From: Rhodoferax sp.
Lineage (GTDB): Bacteria; Pseudomonadota; Gammaproteobacteria; Burkholderiales; Burkholderiaceae_C
DNA length: 64,000 nt
Reading direction: 5' to 3'
Assembly: GCF_028715765.1 (NCBI RefSeq)
Contig: NZ_JAQURE010000004.1
Location: 62,001 to 126,000 of the forward strand
Under the pieces are notes generated by a model. That model searched no databases, was not told the DNA's origin, and worked only from the letters and a program-made list of their open reading frames with translations. This document shows positions 53,505-61,925 of this stretch, in pieces (the stretch's first letter is position 1; each line of letters opens with the position of its first letter). The position numbers and the translations under genes were made by a program.

Positions 53505-55588
53505 GATGCTGCACCTTTGAGAATCGGGCCAATGCGAATGGTGTGTGACTCAGGAATTTCGCTGTGGGCGAGTACCTGCAGTCGAGGGGCAACGCGGCGC
53601 ACCAAGCGTGCCACCGCGCTGCGGATTTGATCGGGCACCAGCAAGCAGGCTGGAATGCCAATTTCTTCTTGTTTCATGGCCATTTCAGCTGCTTTTTGGG
53701 TCAGGATGTCGGCTACGCCTGGGTCGAGTGCCTGGCCTTGGCCGGTGGTGTTGCCCAGCGCTTGCACCAGCAGACGCTCCAGCGGCGGGTCAATGGCAAT
53801 GACATTGAGTTCGTGAACGGCGCCATAAATTTGCTGCACGATGGCCGGTGACAGCGCCACACGCACCCGTTTGGCTAGCTCTGCCGGGTCAGTGATGGTG
53901 GTGGCGTGTTCGGCAATAGATTCAATGATGGTGCGAATGTCGCGAATGTGCACCGACTCTTCCAGCAGCAGCTGCAGCACTTTCTGAAAGACGGCAATCG
54001 AGACCATTTTGGGAACCACTTCTTCTATCAATTTAGGAGCCAGTTTGCTGACGTGTTCGACCAGTTGTTGAGTTTCTGTGCGGCTCAGTAACTTGGCTGC
54101 CTGCACTTGCATCAAGTGTGACAAATGTGTGGCCATGACAGTCTCAGAATCAACCACGGTAAATCCGGCCATTTGTGCGGCTTCCTTTTGTGTGGCATCT
54201 ATCCAATGCGCGGGCAAGCCAAAAGCGGGGTCGGTGGTGGGGGTGCCGATCAGCGGGGTGGTGATGCCACCTGGGTTGATAGCCAAAAATTGCCCTGGAA
54301 AAGCTTCACCTTCGCCCACAATCACGCCACGCAGTGTGATGCGGTAAGCACTGGGTTTGAGCTCCAGGTTGTCGCGCACATGCACAGGAGGCGGCAAAAA
54401 GCCCACCTCTTGGGCAAATTTGCGCCGCACACCTTTGATTCGGGTGAGCAAGTCGCCCTGACGGTTTTTGTCTACCAGTGTGATCAAGCGGTAGCCCAAC
54501 TCAAGTCCCAGTTGGTCAACCGGTTGCAGGTCGTCCCAACTGGCTTCGCCGTCTGAAGCTGGGGTGGCTTCCATGCTGCTGGGTTCTTCAGGAATAGGTT
54601 GGTGTGCCAGCACCCAGGCACCATAACCCAACACCATGGCAATACCCAAAAACACGGTGTGAGGCATGCCGGGGATGATGCCCAAAATGCCCATGATGGT
54701 GGCCGTGATGCCCAGCACTTTGGGTGAGATGAACATTTGCGTCACGATCTGATGACTCAGGTCATTTTCTTTGCCCACGCGAGACACCACCATGGCGGCA
54801 GCCACTGAAATCAGCAACCCAGGTATTTGCGCCACCAAGGCATCACCCACCGCCAACAAGATGTAGGAGTCAGCGGCTTGTGTGGCCGTTAAACCGTGCT
54901 GCAGCATGCCTACGGTGAAACCGCCAAAGATGTTGATCAGCAAAATCAAAATACCGGCAATGGCATCGCCACGGACAAATTTAGAGGCACCGTCCATTGA
55001 GCCAAAAAAATCAGCTTCTTCTGACACTTCTGCACGGCGGCGTTTGGCTTCTTTCTCATCAATCAAGCCTGCATTCAAGTCAGCGTCTACCGCCATTTGT
55101 TTGCCTGGCATGGCATCCAAGGCAAAACGGGCTGAGACCTCGGCAATGCGCTCAGCACCTTTGGTGACCACCACAAAGTTGATCACCACCAAAATCGAGA
55201 AAACAATCAAGCCCACGGCAAAATTGCCACCAATCAAAAAGTGGCCAAAGGCTTCAATCACGGCGCCTGCCGCACCCGGCCCGGTGTGACCTTCTAACAG
55301 CACCACACGGGTAGAGGCCACATTCAAAGACAAGCGCATCAGCGTGGTGAGCAGCAACACCGCCGGGAAGGCGGCAAAGTCCAGTGGCTTGAGCATGTAG
55401 GCGGCCACCATCATCACCATCAGCGCCACGGCAATGTTGAAGGTGAAAAAAGTGTCTAGTAACCAGGGCGCCAGCGGCAGCACCATCATCGACAAAATGG
55501 CCACCACCAGCATGGGTGCAGCGGCACCTTTCATCATGGCAGAGTTGCTGCCGAACCAAACTTTGAGAGAGTTAAGCGACAAGTTCAT
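53501..55588 (-). CDS. flhA: Flagellar type III export gate protein FlhA
   Basis: This 695-residue protein has eight predicted membrane segments in the first half (about 20-320) and a large cytoplasmic domain. FHIPEP-family wording is clear: PAVLLLTTLMRLSLNVASTRVVLLEG, RIAEVSARFALDAMPGKQMAVDADLNAGLI and SMDGASKFVRGDAIAGILILLINI. It forms the nonameric export gate and energises substrate transfer. The genes flhB, flhA, flhF, the FlhG-like gene and fliA all overlap or abut. Confidence 0.97.
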   Translation of the reverse strand: MNLSLNSLKVWFGSNSAMMKGAAAPMLVVAILSMMVLPLAPWLLDTFFTFNIAVALMVMMVAAYMLKPLDFAAFPAVLLLTTLMRLSLNVASTRVVLLEGHTGPGAAGAVIEAFGHFLIGGNFAVGLIVFSILVVINFVVVTKGAERIAEVSARFALDAMPGKQMAVDADLNAGLIDEKEAKRRRAEVSEEADFFGSMDGASKFVRGDAIAGILILLINIFGGFTVGMLQHGLTATQAADSYILLAVGDALVAQIPGLLISVAAAMVVSRVGKENDLSHQIVTQMFISPKVLGITATIMGILGIIPGMPHTVFLGIAMVLGYGAWVLAHQPIPEEPSSMEATPASDGEASWDDLQPVDQLGLELGYRLITLVDKNRQGDLLTRIKGVRRKFAQEVGFLPPPVHVRDNLELKPSAYRITLRGVIVGEGEAFPGQFLAINPGGITTPLIGTPTTDPAFGLPAHWIDATQKEAAQMAGFTVVDSETVMATHLSHLMQVQAAKLLSRTETQQLVEHVSKLAPKLIEEVVPKMVSIAVFQKVLQLLLEESVHIRDIRTIIESIAEHATTITDPAELAKRVRVALSPAIVQQIYGAVHELNVIAIDPPLERLLVQALGNTTGQGQALDPGVADILTQKAAEMAMKQEEIGIPACLLVPDQIRSAVARLVRRVAPRLQVLAHSEIPESHTIRIGPILKGAAS

Positions 55589-56742
55589 GGTGCGTCAGTG
55601 GTGGCAACCACTTTGGATAAAGGGTCAAGTTCGGGTGGGACAAAGGGCACCGGCGGGTCACCTGGCATGGGGCCGTCGCCACGCATGGCGGCTTTGAGGC
55701 GGTAGATGTAGGCCAGCACCTGAGCCACAGCGGTGTACAGGCTGGTGGGAATGTCTTGGTCAATTTCAGCGTTGGCGTACAAGGCGCGTGCCAACATGGG
55801 CGATTGCAACACTGGAATGGCGTGCTCTTTGGCCACGTCACGAATTTTGAAAGCCAGCAAATCAGCGCCTTTGGAAATGACGCGCGGTGCTGCCATGGTG
55901 GCTTCGTCGTAGCGAATAGCCACCGCATAGTGGGTGGGATTCATCAGCACAAAGTCAGCTTTAGGTACGGCCTTGATGCTGTTGCCATGGGCAATGTCGC
56001 GCTGGCGCTGGCGCATGCGCCCTTTCATTTGCGGGTTGCCATCAGACTCTTTGTGCTCTTGCTTCATTTCTTGGTGCGACATCTTCATCCGTGACTGATG
56101 CAAAAACATCTGCAACGGTGCGTCCACCATGGCCACCACTAGAACCACCAGCAGCATCAAGCCCATGCCGGTTGTGAGCCAGTTGGCCAGATAAGACACG
56201 GTCATGCGCGAGGGCTGCAAGACCAAAGAGCCCAGCGTGTCCAAGCCTGAGGACAGGTAAGTGAACCCCACCACCAAGAGCATGCCAGCAATGAACGTGA
56301 CCTTGAGCACTTCGGTGGCCTTGTCTTTGGTGAACATGCGCCCCAACCCGCTGAACGGATTGATGCGGCTGAAATCAGGCGTGATGGGTTTGAGGCTGGC
56401 CACCCAGCCGCCTACCATCAGCGTGCTGAGCACAGCAATGACTGAAATGAGGACGGCGAACACGGCACACGCTACCAACCCCACCGTGACCATGCTGGAG
56501 AGCCGGTTGAGCATGGTCAAAGGCTCTTGAATGGCGCGAAAGTCAAACAAAAGTTGCAGACGCAGCTGCGTTTGCAAACGCTCAAACATGGCTGGCGCAA
56601 GCCACATCAGACCAAGCGCACCGCCGCCTAGCACGGCCAGATGAGAGAGTTCACGAGAGCGCGCTACTTGCCCTTCATCGCGGGCTTTTTGTAGCTTGCG
56701 TTCAGAGGCGGGTAGGTTGCGGTCTTGGCTGCTGGAATCCAT
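55585..56742 (-). CDS. flhB: Flagellar export switch protein FlhB
   Basis: This 385-residue protein has four membrane segments and the autocleavage motif NPTH in DFVLMNPTHYAVAIRYD near residue 270. The cytoplasmic linker HQEMKQEHKESDGNPQMKGRMRQRQRDIA is conserved. It switches export from hook to filament substrates. A perfect eight-base-pair hairpin covers its Shine-Dalgarno region, suggesting translational control. Its stop overlaps the flhA start. Confidence 0.96.
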   Translation of the reverse strand: MDSSSQDRNLPASERKLQKARDEGQVARSRELSHLAVLGGGALGLMWLAPAMFERLQTQLRLQLLFDFRAIQEPLTMLNRLSSMVTVGLVACAVFAVLISVIAVLSTLMVGGWVASLKPITPDFSRINPFSGLGRMFTKDKATEVLKVTFIAGMLLVVGFTYLSSGLDTLGSLVLQPSRMTVSYLANWLTTGMGLMLLVVLVVAMVDAPLQMFLHQSRMKMSHQEMKQEHKESDGNPQMKGRMRQRQRDIAHGNSIKAVPKADFVLMNPTHYAVAIRYDEATMAAPRVISKGADLLAFKIRDVAKEHAIPVLQSPMLARALYANAEIDQDIPTSLYTAVAQVLAYIYRLKAAMRGDGPMPGDPPVPFVPPELDPLSKVVATTDAP

Positions 56743-56744
56743 GG

Positions 56745-56769
56745 TGAGGAGATGCTTTTGTTCTCCTCA
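56745..56769 (-). promoter_or_regulatory. Hairpin sequestering the flhB ribosome-binding site
   Basis: On the minus strand TGAGGAGA pairs perfectly with TCTCCTCA around a nine-base loop, and the ATG begins two bases after the hairpin. The only Shine-Dalgarno-like sequence (GAGGAG) is in the first arm, about 20 bases from the ATG, so it is both paired and too distant unless the structure changes. Confidence 0.65.
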
Positions 56770-56789
56770 TTGTGAAGACCCCTTGCGAA

Positions 56790-56820
56790 AACTAAAGGGT
56801 AAATAGCGGGGGATTTACCC
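56790..56820 (-). terminator. Intrinsic terminator after cheY-cheZ
   Basis: On the minus strand GGGTAAAT and ATTTACCC form a perfect eight-base-pair stem with an eight-base loop. It is followed by TTTAGTTTT and lies 18 bp after the cheZ stop. It separates cheYZ from flhB. Confidence 0.7.
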
Positions 56821-56838
56821 GCCAGATCACGACCAAGT

Positions 56839-57486
56839 TTAAAAACCTAAACTGGCTAACAAATCATCCACTTCAGACTGACCTTTCACCACATCCGGGT
56901 TGCCTTCGGGGTTGACAACCGGGCCTTGTAACACTGGCTCGGTGACTTGTTTGAGCTCTTCTATGGGGTGCGCAACAGGCTTGGTGGGTGTATCTGCAGG
57001 CGCGGTCACGATGAGTAATTGAACCAATTCTTCTTCAATGCGCGCGGCCAAGGTCACCACCTTGGAAATCACCTGTCCGGTGAGGTCATGAAAGTCTTGC
57101 GCCATCATGATGTCGGTGAGATTTTTGTCAATTTCCTTGCTGGCTTCGTCAACGTCAGTGATGAAGTTCATCACGTGCCCTTTGGCAACCGCTGCCACCG
57201 GGTCTTTCACAATCAAAGCGCCAATGCGCCGCGTTTCAGCCGCAATGTGGTCGTGGTGGGCTTTGGCCTGGTCGACGCTGTTGAGCACTTTTTCAGCCGC
57301 TTCACCTGTGAGTCTGGCAATGTAAGACAGGCGACTTTTGGCATCCGGGATTTCCCCTGCCCAGCCTTTGACTTTGTCAGTCAGCCCCAAGCCGTTCAGC
57401 GAGTCGTGCAACTGTCTGGTCAAGACGCCAATGCGTTGGTGCACATCTTGCGGCAGTTCGGCAGGCGTGCCAGCTGCTGTGCTCAT
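56839..57486 (-). CDS. cheZ: Chemotaxis phosphatase CheZ
   Basis: This 215-residue helical protein speeds dephosphorylation of CheY-P. The catalytic helix [20 protein letters not shown] (near residue 125) holds the conserved Asp and Gln, and the C-terminal [10 protein letters not shown] is the CheY-binding tail. Its ATG overlaps the cheY stop (ATGA), so the pair is coupled. Confidence 0.95.
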   Translation of the reverse strand: MSTAAGTPAELPQDVHQRIGVLTRQLHDSLNGLGLTDKVKGWAGEIPDAKSRLSYIARLTGEAAEKVLNSVDQAKAHHDHIAAETRRIGALIVKDPVAAVAKGHVMNFITDVDEASKEIDKNLTDIMMAQDFHDLTGQVISKVVTLAARIEEELVQLLIVTAPADTPTKPVAHPIEELKQVTEPVLQGPVVNPEGNPDVVKGQSEVDDLLASLGF

Positions 57487-57872
57487 TTCAGCCCCAGCTT
57501 GGTCAGGATCAAGTTCACCTTGTCTTCCAGTACGGCCTTGGTAAACGGTTTGACGATGTAGCCCGCTGCGCCGCTTTGCGCTGCCAGCACAATGTCTTCT
57601 TTGCGCGCTTCAGCGGTGACCATCAGTACCGGGATGTGTTTGAGTTTTTCATCTGCTTTCATTTCCTTGAGCAACTCAAAGCCATTTTTATTGGGCATGT
57701 TGATGTCGCTCACGACAAAGTCGAAGTTGCCGTTGCGCAGCTTGTGCAGTGCCACAACACCGTCTTCAGCTTCATCGGCCTCGGTAAAGCCGCTTTCTTT
57801 GAGCAGATTGCGCACGATACGACGCATGGTTGAGAAATCGTCTACAACCAAAAACTTGAGATCATTTGCCAT
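57483..57872 (-). CDS. cheY: Chemotaxis response regulator CheY
   Basis: This 129-residue receiver domain has the acidic pair in [20 protein letters not shown], the phosphorylated Asp in [18 protein letters not shown], Thr in [10 protein letters not shown] and Lys in YIVKPF. Phosphorylated CheY binds the flagellar switch. The ATG at 57872 has AAAGGG upstream; a longer in-frame start at 57893 is unlikely. No other che genes except cheZ occur in the window. Confidence 0.96.
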   Translation of the reverse strand: MANDLKFLVVDDFSTMRRIVRNLLKESGFTEADEAEDGVVALHKLRNGNFDFVVSDINMPNKNGFELLKEMKADEKLKHIPVLMVTAEARKEDIVLAAQSGAAGYIVKPFTKAVLEDKVNLILTKLGLK

Positions 57873-57959
57873 GAAACAACCCTTTGAAATCACTATTGAC
57901 GAAAGTCATGACGCGTTATCCGATCTATTGCTGGTAGGTTTGGCTGGCGCAGTTGGAAA

Positions 57960-58880
57960 CTAATTTTGCACTGGCGCAGTGTTGGTTTCGGTGATCACTT
58001 CTGCTCGCCTGGGACCTAAAAGGCGTTCCTCGGCTTCGCGGGTCATCACTGTGATGCTGATTCTACGGTTTGTCGGGCTGCGCGGATTGTCTTCGTCAAG
58101 CAACACGCTTGAGGCCAGGCCCATCACGCGGGCAATTTTTTCGTCTGGCATGCCAGAGGCGACCAGTTCACGGCGGGAAGCGTTGGCACGGTCAGCTGAA
58201 AGCTCCCAGTTGCTGTAGCCGCGTGCACCTGCCCCATAAGGCGTTTGGTCGGTGTGGCCGTCCAGGCTGATTTTGTTGTCTACATCCACCAAAGCAATGC
58301 CAATCTCACGCAGGATGTCGCCCATGTAGGGTTTGACACTGGCACTGCCACTGTCAAACATGGGGCGTTTTTGATCGTCCACAATTTGAATTTGCAAACC
58401 ATCTGGGGTCATTTTGAGTTGAATTTGCTTGCTGAATTCAGCCAGTTTTGGGGTGTTGGAAATGATGGCGCTGATTTTGGCGCTCAGTTCAGAGAGTTTT
58501 TGGGCGTCTTGAGCGGCACGTGCCGCCTTGGCTTGCTCGCCCGCATTTTTCTTGGTTTTGGCATCTGAGGCATTGCCACGTTTGGATTGGCCAGCACTTT
58601 GGGTCAGGTCGTTGCCCCCGCCGTTGACCACACTCTGGCTGGCACCCGCACCGCTGCCACCTTGCATGGCCACTTTGAGTGGTGACTGAAAGTAGTCAGA
58701 CAAGCCTTTTTTGTCGCCCTCAGAGGTGCTGCCCAGCAGCCACATGAGCAAAAAGAACGCCATCATGGCGGTCACAAAGTCGGCGTAGGCAATTTTCCAG
58801 GCGCCACCGTGCGCAGCGTGGCCGCCTTTTTTGACCCGCTTGATGATGATGGGCTGGAGTTTTTTGGCGTCAGTAGCCAT
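57960..58880 (-). CDS. motB: Flagellar stator protein MotB
   Basis: This 306-residue stator subunit has one membrane segment with WKIAYADFVTAMMAFFLLMWLLGS (about residues 27-50), containing the proton-channel Asp. A linker and an OmpA-like peptidoglycan-binding domain follow (KISLDGHTDQTPYG, then NWELSADRANASRRELVASG). It pairs with MotA, encoded 20 bp upstream in the transcript. A Gly/Ser/Lys-rich linker at 85-120 is variable. Confidence 0.96.
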   Translation of the reverse strand: MATDAKKLQPIIIKRVKKGGHAAHGGAWKIAYADFVTAMMAFFLLMWLLGSTSEGDKKGLSDYFQSPLKVAMQGGSGAGASQSVVNGGGNDLTQSAGQSKRGNASDAKTKKNAGEQAKAARAAQDAQKLSELSAKISAIISNTPKLAEFSKQIQLKMTPDGLQIQIVDDQKRPMFDSGSASVKPYMGDILREIGIALVDVDNKISLDGHTDQTPYGAGARGYSNWELSADRANASRRELVASGMPDEKIARVMGLASSVLLDEDNPRSPTNRRISITVMTREAEERLLGPRRAEVITETNTAPVQN

Positions 58881-58900
58881 GGCGAGCTGTGTTTGAAACT

Positions 58901-59758
58901 TTATTTTTTCTTGACGAAAGCTTCAAGCTCGCCAAAGGTGGGGCGGTCGGTGGAGAACAGCACCTTGCGGCCAAATTCAATGGCGGTGGCAGGGTTGTAG
59001 CCTTGCATGCTGGCCAAGAGCGTGGTTTTGATGCACTGAAACTCTTTGCCTGCTTCTTCTACCTTTTGCTCAAGCAGACCCGCCAGCGGCTCAGCAAAAG
59101 CGTAGGCCAACAAAATGCCCAAGAATGTGCCCACCAGGGCAGATGCAATCATGCCCCCCAGCACCGCCGGGGGTTGACCCACGGAGCCCATGGTGTTCAC
59201 CACACCCAGCACAGCCGCCACAATGCCAAACGCCGGCAAACCGCCTGCAATGCGCTGCAAAGCAGCCACGGCAGCATGTTCTTCGGCATGGTGGGTGTCA
59301 ATTTCACTGTCCATTAAAGACTCAATTTCATGGGCATTCAAGTTGCCTGAGACCATCATGCGCAGGTAGTCGGTGATGAACTCCACCACATGGTGGTCGC
59401 TGCCCACAGCGCCATGTTTTTTGAAAATTTCAGAGGAATGAGGCTCTTCAACGTCTTTTTCGATGGCCATCAGGCCTTCTTTGCGGGCTTTTTGCAAAAT
59501 GTCAAACAGCAAAGCCAGCAAGTCCATGTAACGTGCTTTGGTGTATTTGCTGCCTTTGAAACAAGTGCCTAAGCCCTTCATGCTGGCCTTGATCACTTTC
59601 ATTTGGTTGTTGGCCACAAACGCACCCATGGTGGCGCCACCGATGGTGATCATCTCAAAGGGCAGCGCCTTGAGCACCACCATGATGTTGCCGCCGTGGA
59701 AGATGTACACGCCAAAGACGCACACCATCACAATCAACCAACCAACAATGACGAACAT
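58901..59758 (-). CDS. motA: Flagellar stator protein MotA
   Basis: This 285-residue protein has four membrane segments. It shows MFVIVGWLIVMVCVFGVYIFHGGN at the start, the cytoplasmic RKEGLMAIEKDVEEPH, and GGLPAFGIVAAVLGVVNTMGSVGQPPAVLGGMIASALVGTFLGILLAYAFAEPLA in two adjacent helices. It forms the proton-driven stator with MotB. A sigma-28-like promoter lies about 70 bp upstream. Confidence 0.96.
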   Translation of the reverse strand: MFVIVGWLIVMVCVFGVYIFHGGNIMVVLKALPFEMITIGGATMGAFVANNQMKVIKASMKGLGTCFKGSKYTKARYMDLLALLFDILQKARKEGLMAIEKDVEEPHSSEIFKKHGAVGSDHHVVEFITDYLRMMVSGNLNAHEIESLMDSEIDTHHAEEHAAVAALQRIAGGLPAFGIVAAVLGVVNTMGSVGQPPAVLGGMIASALVGTFLGILLAYAFAEPLAGLLEQKVEEAGKEFQCIKTTLLASMQGYNPATAIEFGRKVLFSTDRPTFGELEAFVKKK

Positions 59759-59831
59759 AGTTTGAGTGTGTAGGAAGAAGCCGTGGCTTCAAAAAAATGA
59801 GCGGCTCACCCCGTGTGAACCTGTACCTATC

Positions 59832-59858
59832 ATATCGCCTCTTAGACAGGCCAATTTA
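59832..59858 (-). promoter_or_regulatory. Probable sigma-28 promoter for motA-motB
   Basis: On the minus strand TAAATTGG, an 11-base spacer and GGCGATAT match the FliA consensus at about 11 of 16 positions with the exact spacing. It lies about 70 bp before the motA ATG. The match is moderate. Confidence 0.5.
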
Positions 59859-59869
59859 AAATATTGATA

Positions 59870-59934
59870 AAAATGGCCTCTAGCGCTTATGAATAAAGCG
59901 TGACTAGCTATTTTAAATATAGCTTAATGCAGCA
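59870..59934 (+). repeat. Dispersed repeat, best-preserved intergenic copy
   Basis: It reads AAAATGGCCTCTAGCGCTTA, TGAATAAAGCGTGACTAGC and TATTTTAAATATAGCTTAA. The core AGCGCTTATGAATAAAGCGT can fold on itself. It lies between flhC and motA, and the flhC stop codon falls at its right end. It is used here as the reference copy. Confidence 0.85.
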
Positions 59935-60469
59935 AGATGCCACCTGCCGTGGCACCCTTGCCGGCACGTGCCGGAGGGGTGCACAGGCCGCATTCGAAAT
60001 GACGGGCATTTTCATAGGGTTCGGTGACGAAATGCCCGCCGCATTTGCTGCACTTGGTCATGGCCAGCATGTGGTTGTCTACAAACTTCACCAGTCGCCA
60101 GGCGCGGGTGATGGTCAGCAGGGGTTCCATGCCGCAGGTTGTGATTTGCTCGGTGTAAAGCTTGTAGGCTTTCATGATGGCGTCGATGTCTTCCAGTGCA
60201 CTGACCTTGTTCAGGTACTCATAGGTGTTCAAAAACAGCGACGCATGAATATTGGGCTGCCAGGTCAAAAACCAGTCGGTGGAAAACGGCAGTTGGCCTT
60301 TGGAGGGCGATTTGCCGGCCACTTCTTTGTATAGCCGCAGCAGACGTTCATAAGACAAGCTGGTTTCGCTCTCAAGCACTTGCAAGCGGGCACCGAGCTG
60401 AATCAGCGCCACGGCGCGTTCAACTTGTTGAGAATCTTTCAATACACTTTTGGTAGACAAGGTGGCCAT
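59924..60469 (-). CDS. flhC: Flagellar master regulator subunit FlhC
   Basis: This 181-residue protein, with FlhD, activates class II flagellar operons. Four zinc-binding cysteines are visible in CSKCGGHFVTEPYENARHFECGLC near residues 138-161. SYERLLRLYKEVAGKSPSKGQLPFSTDWFLTWQPNIHAS is the conserved central part. The ATG at 60469 is preferred to a TTG at 60508. It is 22 bp downstream of flhD. Confidence 0.95.
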   Translation of the reverse strand: MATLSTKSVLKDSQQVERAVALIQLGARLQVLESETSLSYERLLRLYKEVAGKSPSKGQLPFSTDWFLTWQPNIHASLFLNTYEYLNKVSALEDIDAIMKAYKLYTEQITTCGMEPLLTITRAWRLVKFVDNHMLAMTKCSKCGGHFVTEPYENARHFECGLCTPPARAGKGATAGGILLH

Positions 60470-60491
60470 GGTGCGTGCTCCTGGGGCTGAA

Positions 60492-60818
60492 TCAAAGGGC
60501 TTGGTCAAAACGGCCAGCCATCAAAATGCTGGCGTGCAAGCGGGTGGTGGCATCGTTGTCTACCTTGGTGGGGGTGTGGTTGGTCAACAGCCCCCACACC
60601 ATGTCGTCATCCACCCGAAAACGGCACAGTAGCATGGGGCTAGAGGCGATTTTCAGAATTTGCGCGGGTGAGAGCATGGCAATCAGGTCGGCCGACTCCT
60701 CAGAAATGCCCAAGCGAAACAGCGCTTCTGCCTTGTCTTTGCGAATCACGTTTTGCGCCAGCATCAGGTAGGTGAGGTTGGCGTCGCGAATTTCTTGAGA
60801 GAGTTGGTCGTCGTTCAT
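60492..60818 (-). CDS. flhD: Flagellar master regulator subunit FlhD
   Basis: This 108-residue protein has the FlhD pattern EIRDANLTYLMLAQNVIRKDKAEALFRLGIS and SSPMLLCRFRVDDDMVWGLL. It forms the FlhD4C2 activator with FlhC. The ATG at 60818 has GGAG seven bases upstream. It is the first gene of a run of flagellar genes all on the minus strand. Upstream lies a 336-bp gap to the sugar operon. Confidence 0.94.
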   Translation of the reverse strand: MNDDQLSQEIRDANLTYLMLAQNVIRKDKAEALFRLGISEESADLIAMLSPAQILKIASSPMLLCRFRVDDDMVWGLLTNHTPTKVDNDATTRLHASILMAGRFDQAL

Positions 60819-61154
60819 GATGGGCTCCAGGGTATTCAAAGATTTGGACGGTGTTTACGGCTTAATTGCCTTGTTCATCACCATGGCCTTGATTCTGGGC
60901 GGGTCACGCAGGAACTTGAATCGGTAAGTGGCTAATGCGGGTGTCAGGGAAGACGAATTTTGTGTAGGAAAAAATCTGACACAGAGCCTGGTTTTGTCCT
61001 CAATTGGTTGTTTATCCAAAGAGGGAAGAAGAATTGAGGTGATTAAATGGCGGTTTTTTACGGTTCATGCAGGGTGGCAGCACTTATCCTCTTGTCTCAT
61101 GAATGGCAGTGTTTGTTTTGATTGTCAAACAGGGTGGTTTTCAGAAAGGCGCTC
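60819..61154. other. Intergenic region between flhD and the sugar operon, with inverted repeat
   Basis: This 336-bp gap must hold divergent promoters for flhDC and for the CDP-sugar operon, but no convincing -35/-10 pair was found. CCTCAATT (60998-61005) and AATTGAGG (61032-61039) form an inverted repeat with a 26-bp spacer. AGAAAGG just before 61155 is the ribosome-binding site of the next gene. Confidence 0.5.
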
Positions 61155-61925
61155 ATGAAAGCAGTGATTTTGGCGGGTGGTTTAGGGACGCGTATCAGCG
61201 AAGAAACGCATTTGCGCCCCAAACCCATGATCGAAATTGGTGGCAAGCCTATCTTGTGGCACATTCTGAAGATGTATTCAGCCCATGGTGTCAATGACTT
61301 TGTGATCTGTTGTGGCTACAAGGGTTACATGATCAAAGAGTATTTCGCCAATTATTTTTTACACATGTCTGATGTGACCTTTGACATGGCCAACAACCAA
61401 ATGCAGGTGCATTGCAAACATGCCGAGCCGTGGAAGGTGACTTTGGTTGATACAGGTGAAGACACCATGACTGGTGGTCGCCTCAAGCGGGTGGCCGAAT
61501 ATGTGCAGAGCGATGAAGCGTTTTGTTTTACCTATGGCGATGGTGTGTCTGATGTGAATATTGCCAAGACCATTGCATTTCACCGGCAACACGGTAAATT
61601 GGCCACAGTCACTGCTGTGCAACCGCCAGGGCGATATGGGGCTTTGCAGATGGCAGGTCAACAGGTGCGGGGTTTTACTGAAAAGCCGCGCGGAGATGGC
61701 GGCTTGATCAATGGTGGTTTTTTTGTGTTATCTCCCCAAGTGCTACCCCGTATCTTGGATGACAACACCCCCTGGGAGGCTGCGCCGCTGTCAGGGCTGG
61801 CTACAGATGGCGAACTCATGGCGTTTGAACATCATGGTTTTTGGCAGCCCATGGACACCTTGCGTGAAAAAACCATGCTGGAAGACCTTTGGCAGTCTGG
61901 TGCAGCACCCTGGAAGGTCTGGTGA
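61155..61925 (+). CDS. rfbF: Glucose-1-phosphate cytidylyltransferase
   Basis: This 256-residue nucleotidyltransferase makes CDP-glucose from CTP and glucose-1-phosphate. The opening [39 protein letters not shown] and [18 protein letters not shown] are typical of RfbF/DdhA. It is the first step toward CDP-linked deoxyhexoses of O-antigen. Its stop overlaps the next start (TGATG). Length is normal. Confidence 0.94.
   Translation: MKAVILAGGLGTRISEETHLRPKPMIEIGGKPILWHILKMYSAHGVNDFVICCGYKGYMIKEYFANYFLHMSDVTFDMANNQMQVHCKHAEPWKVTLVDTGEDTMTGGRLKRVAEYVQSDEAFCFTYGDGVSDVNIAKTIAFHRQHGKLATVTAVQPPGRYGALQMAGQQVRGFTEKPRGDGGLINGGFFVLSPQVLPRILDDNTPWEAAPLSGLATDGELMAFEHHGFWQPMDTLREKTMLEDLWQSGAAPWKVW

Noticed and set aside
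59773-59800. GAAGCC-GT-GGCTTC hairpin upstream of motA considered as a terminator for flhC
   Set aside because: The T-run precedes the stem on the minus strand and the loop is only two bases.
61040-61075. GGCGGTTTTTTACGG upstream of the sugar operon considered as an ops/JUMPstart element
   Set aside because: It shares only GGCGGT with the ops sequence, and the rest of the JUMPstart pattern is absent.
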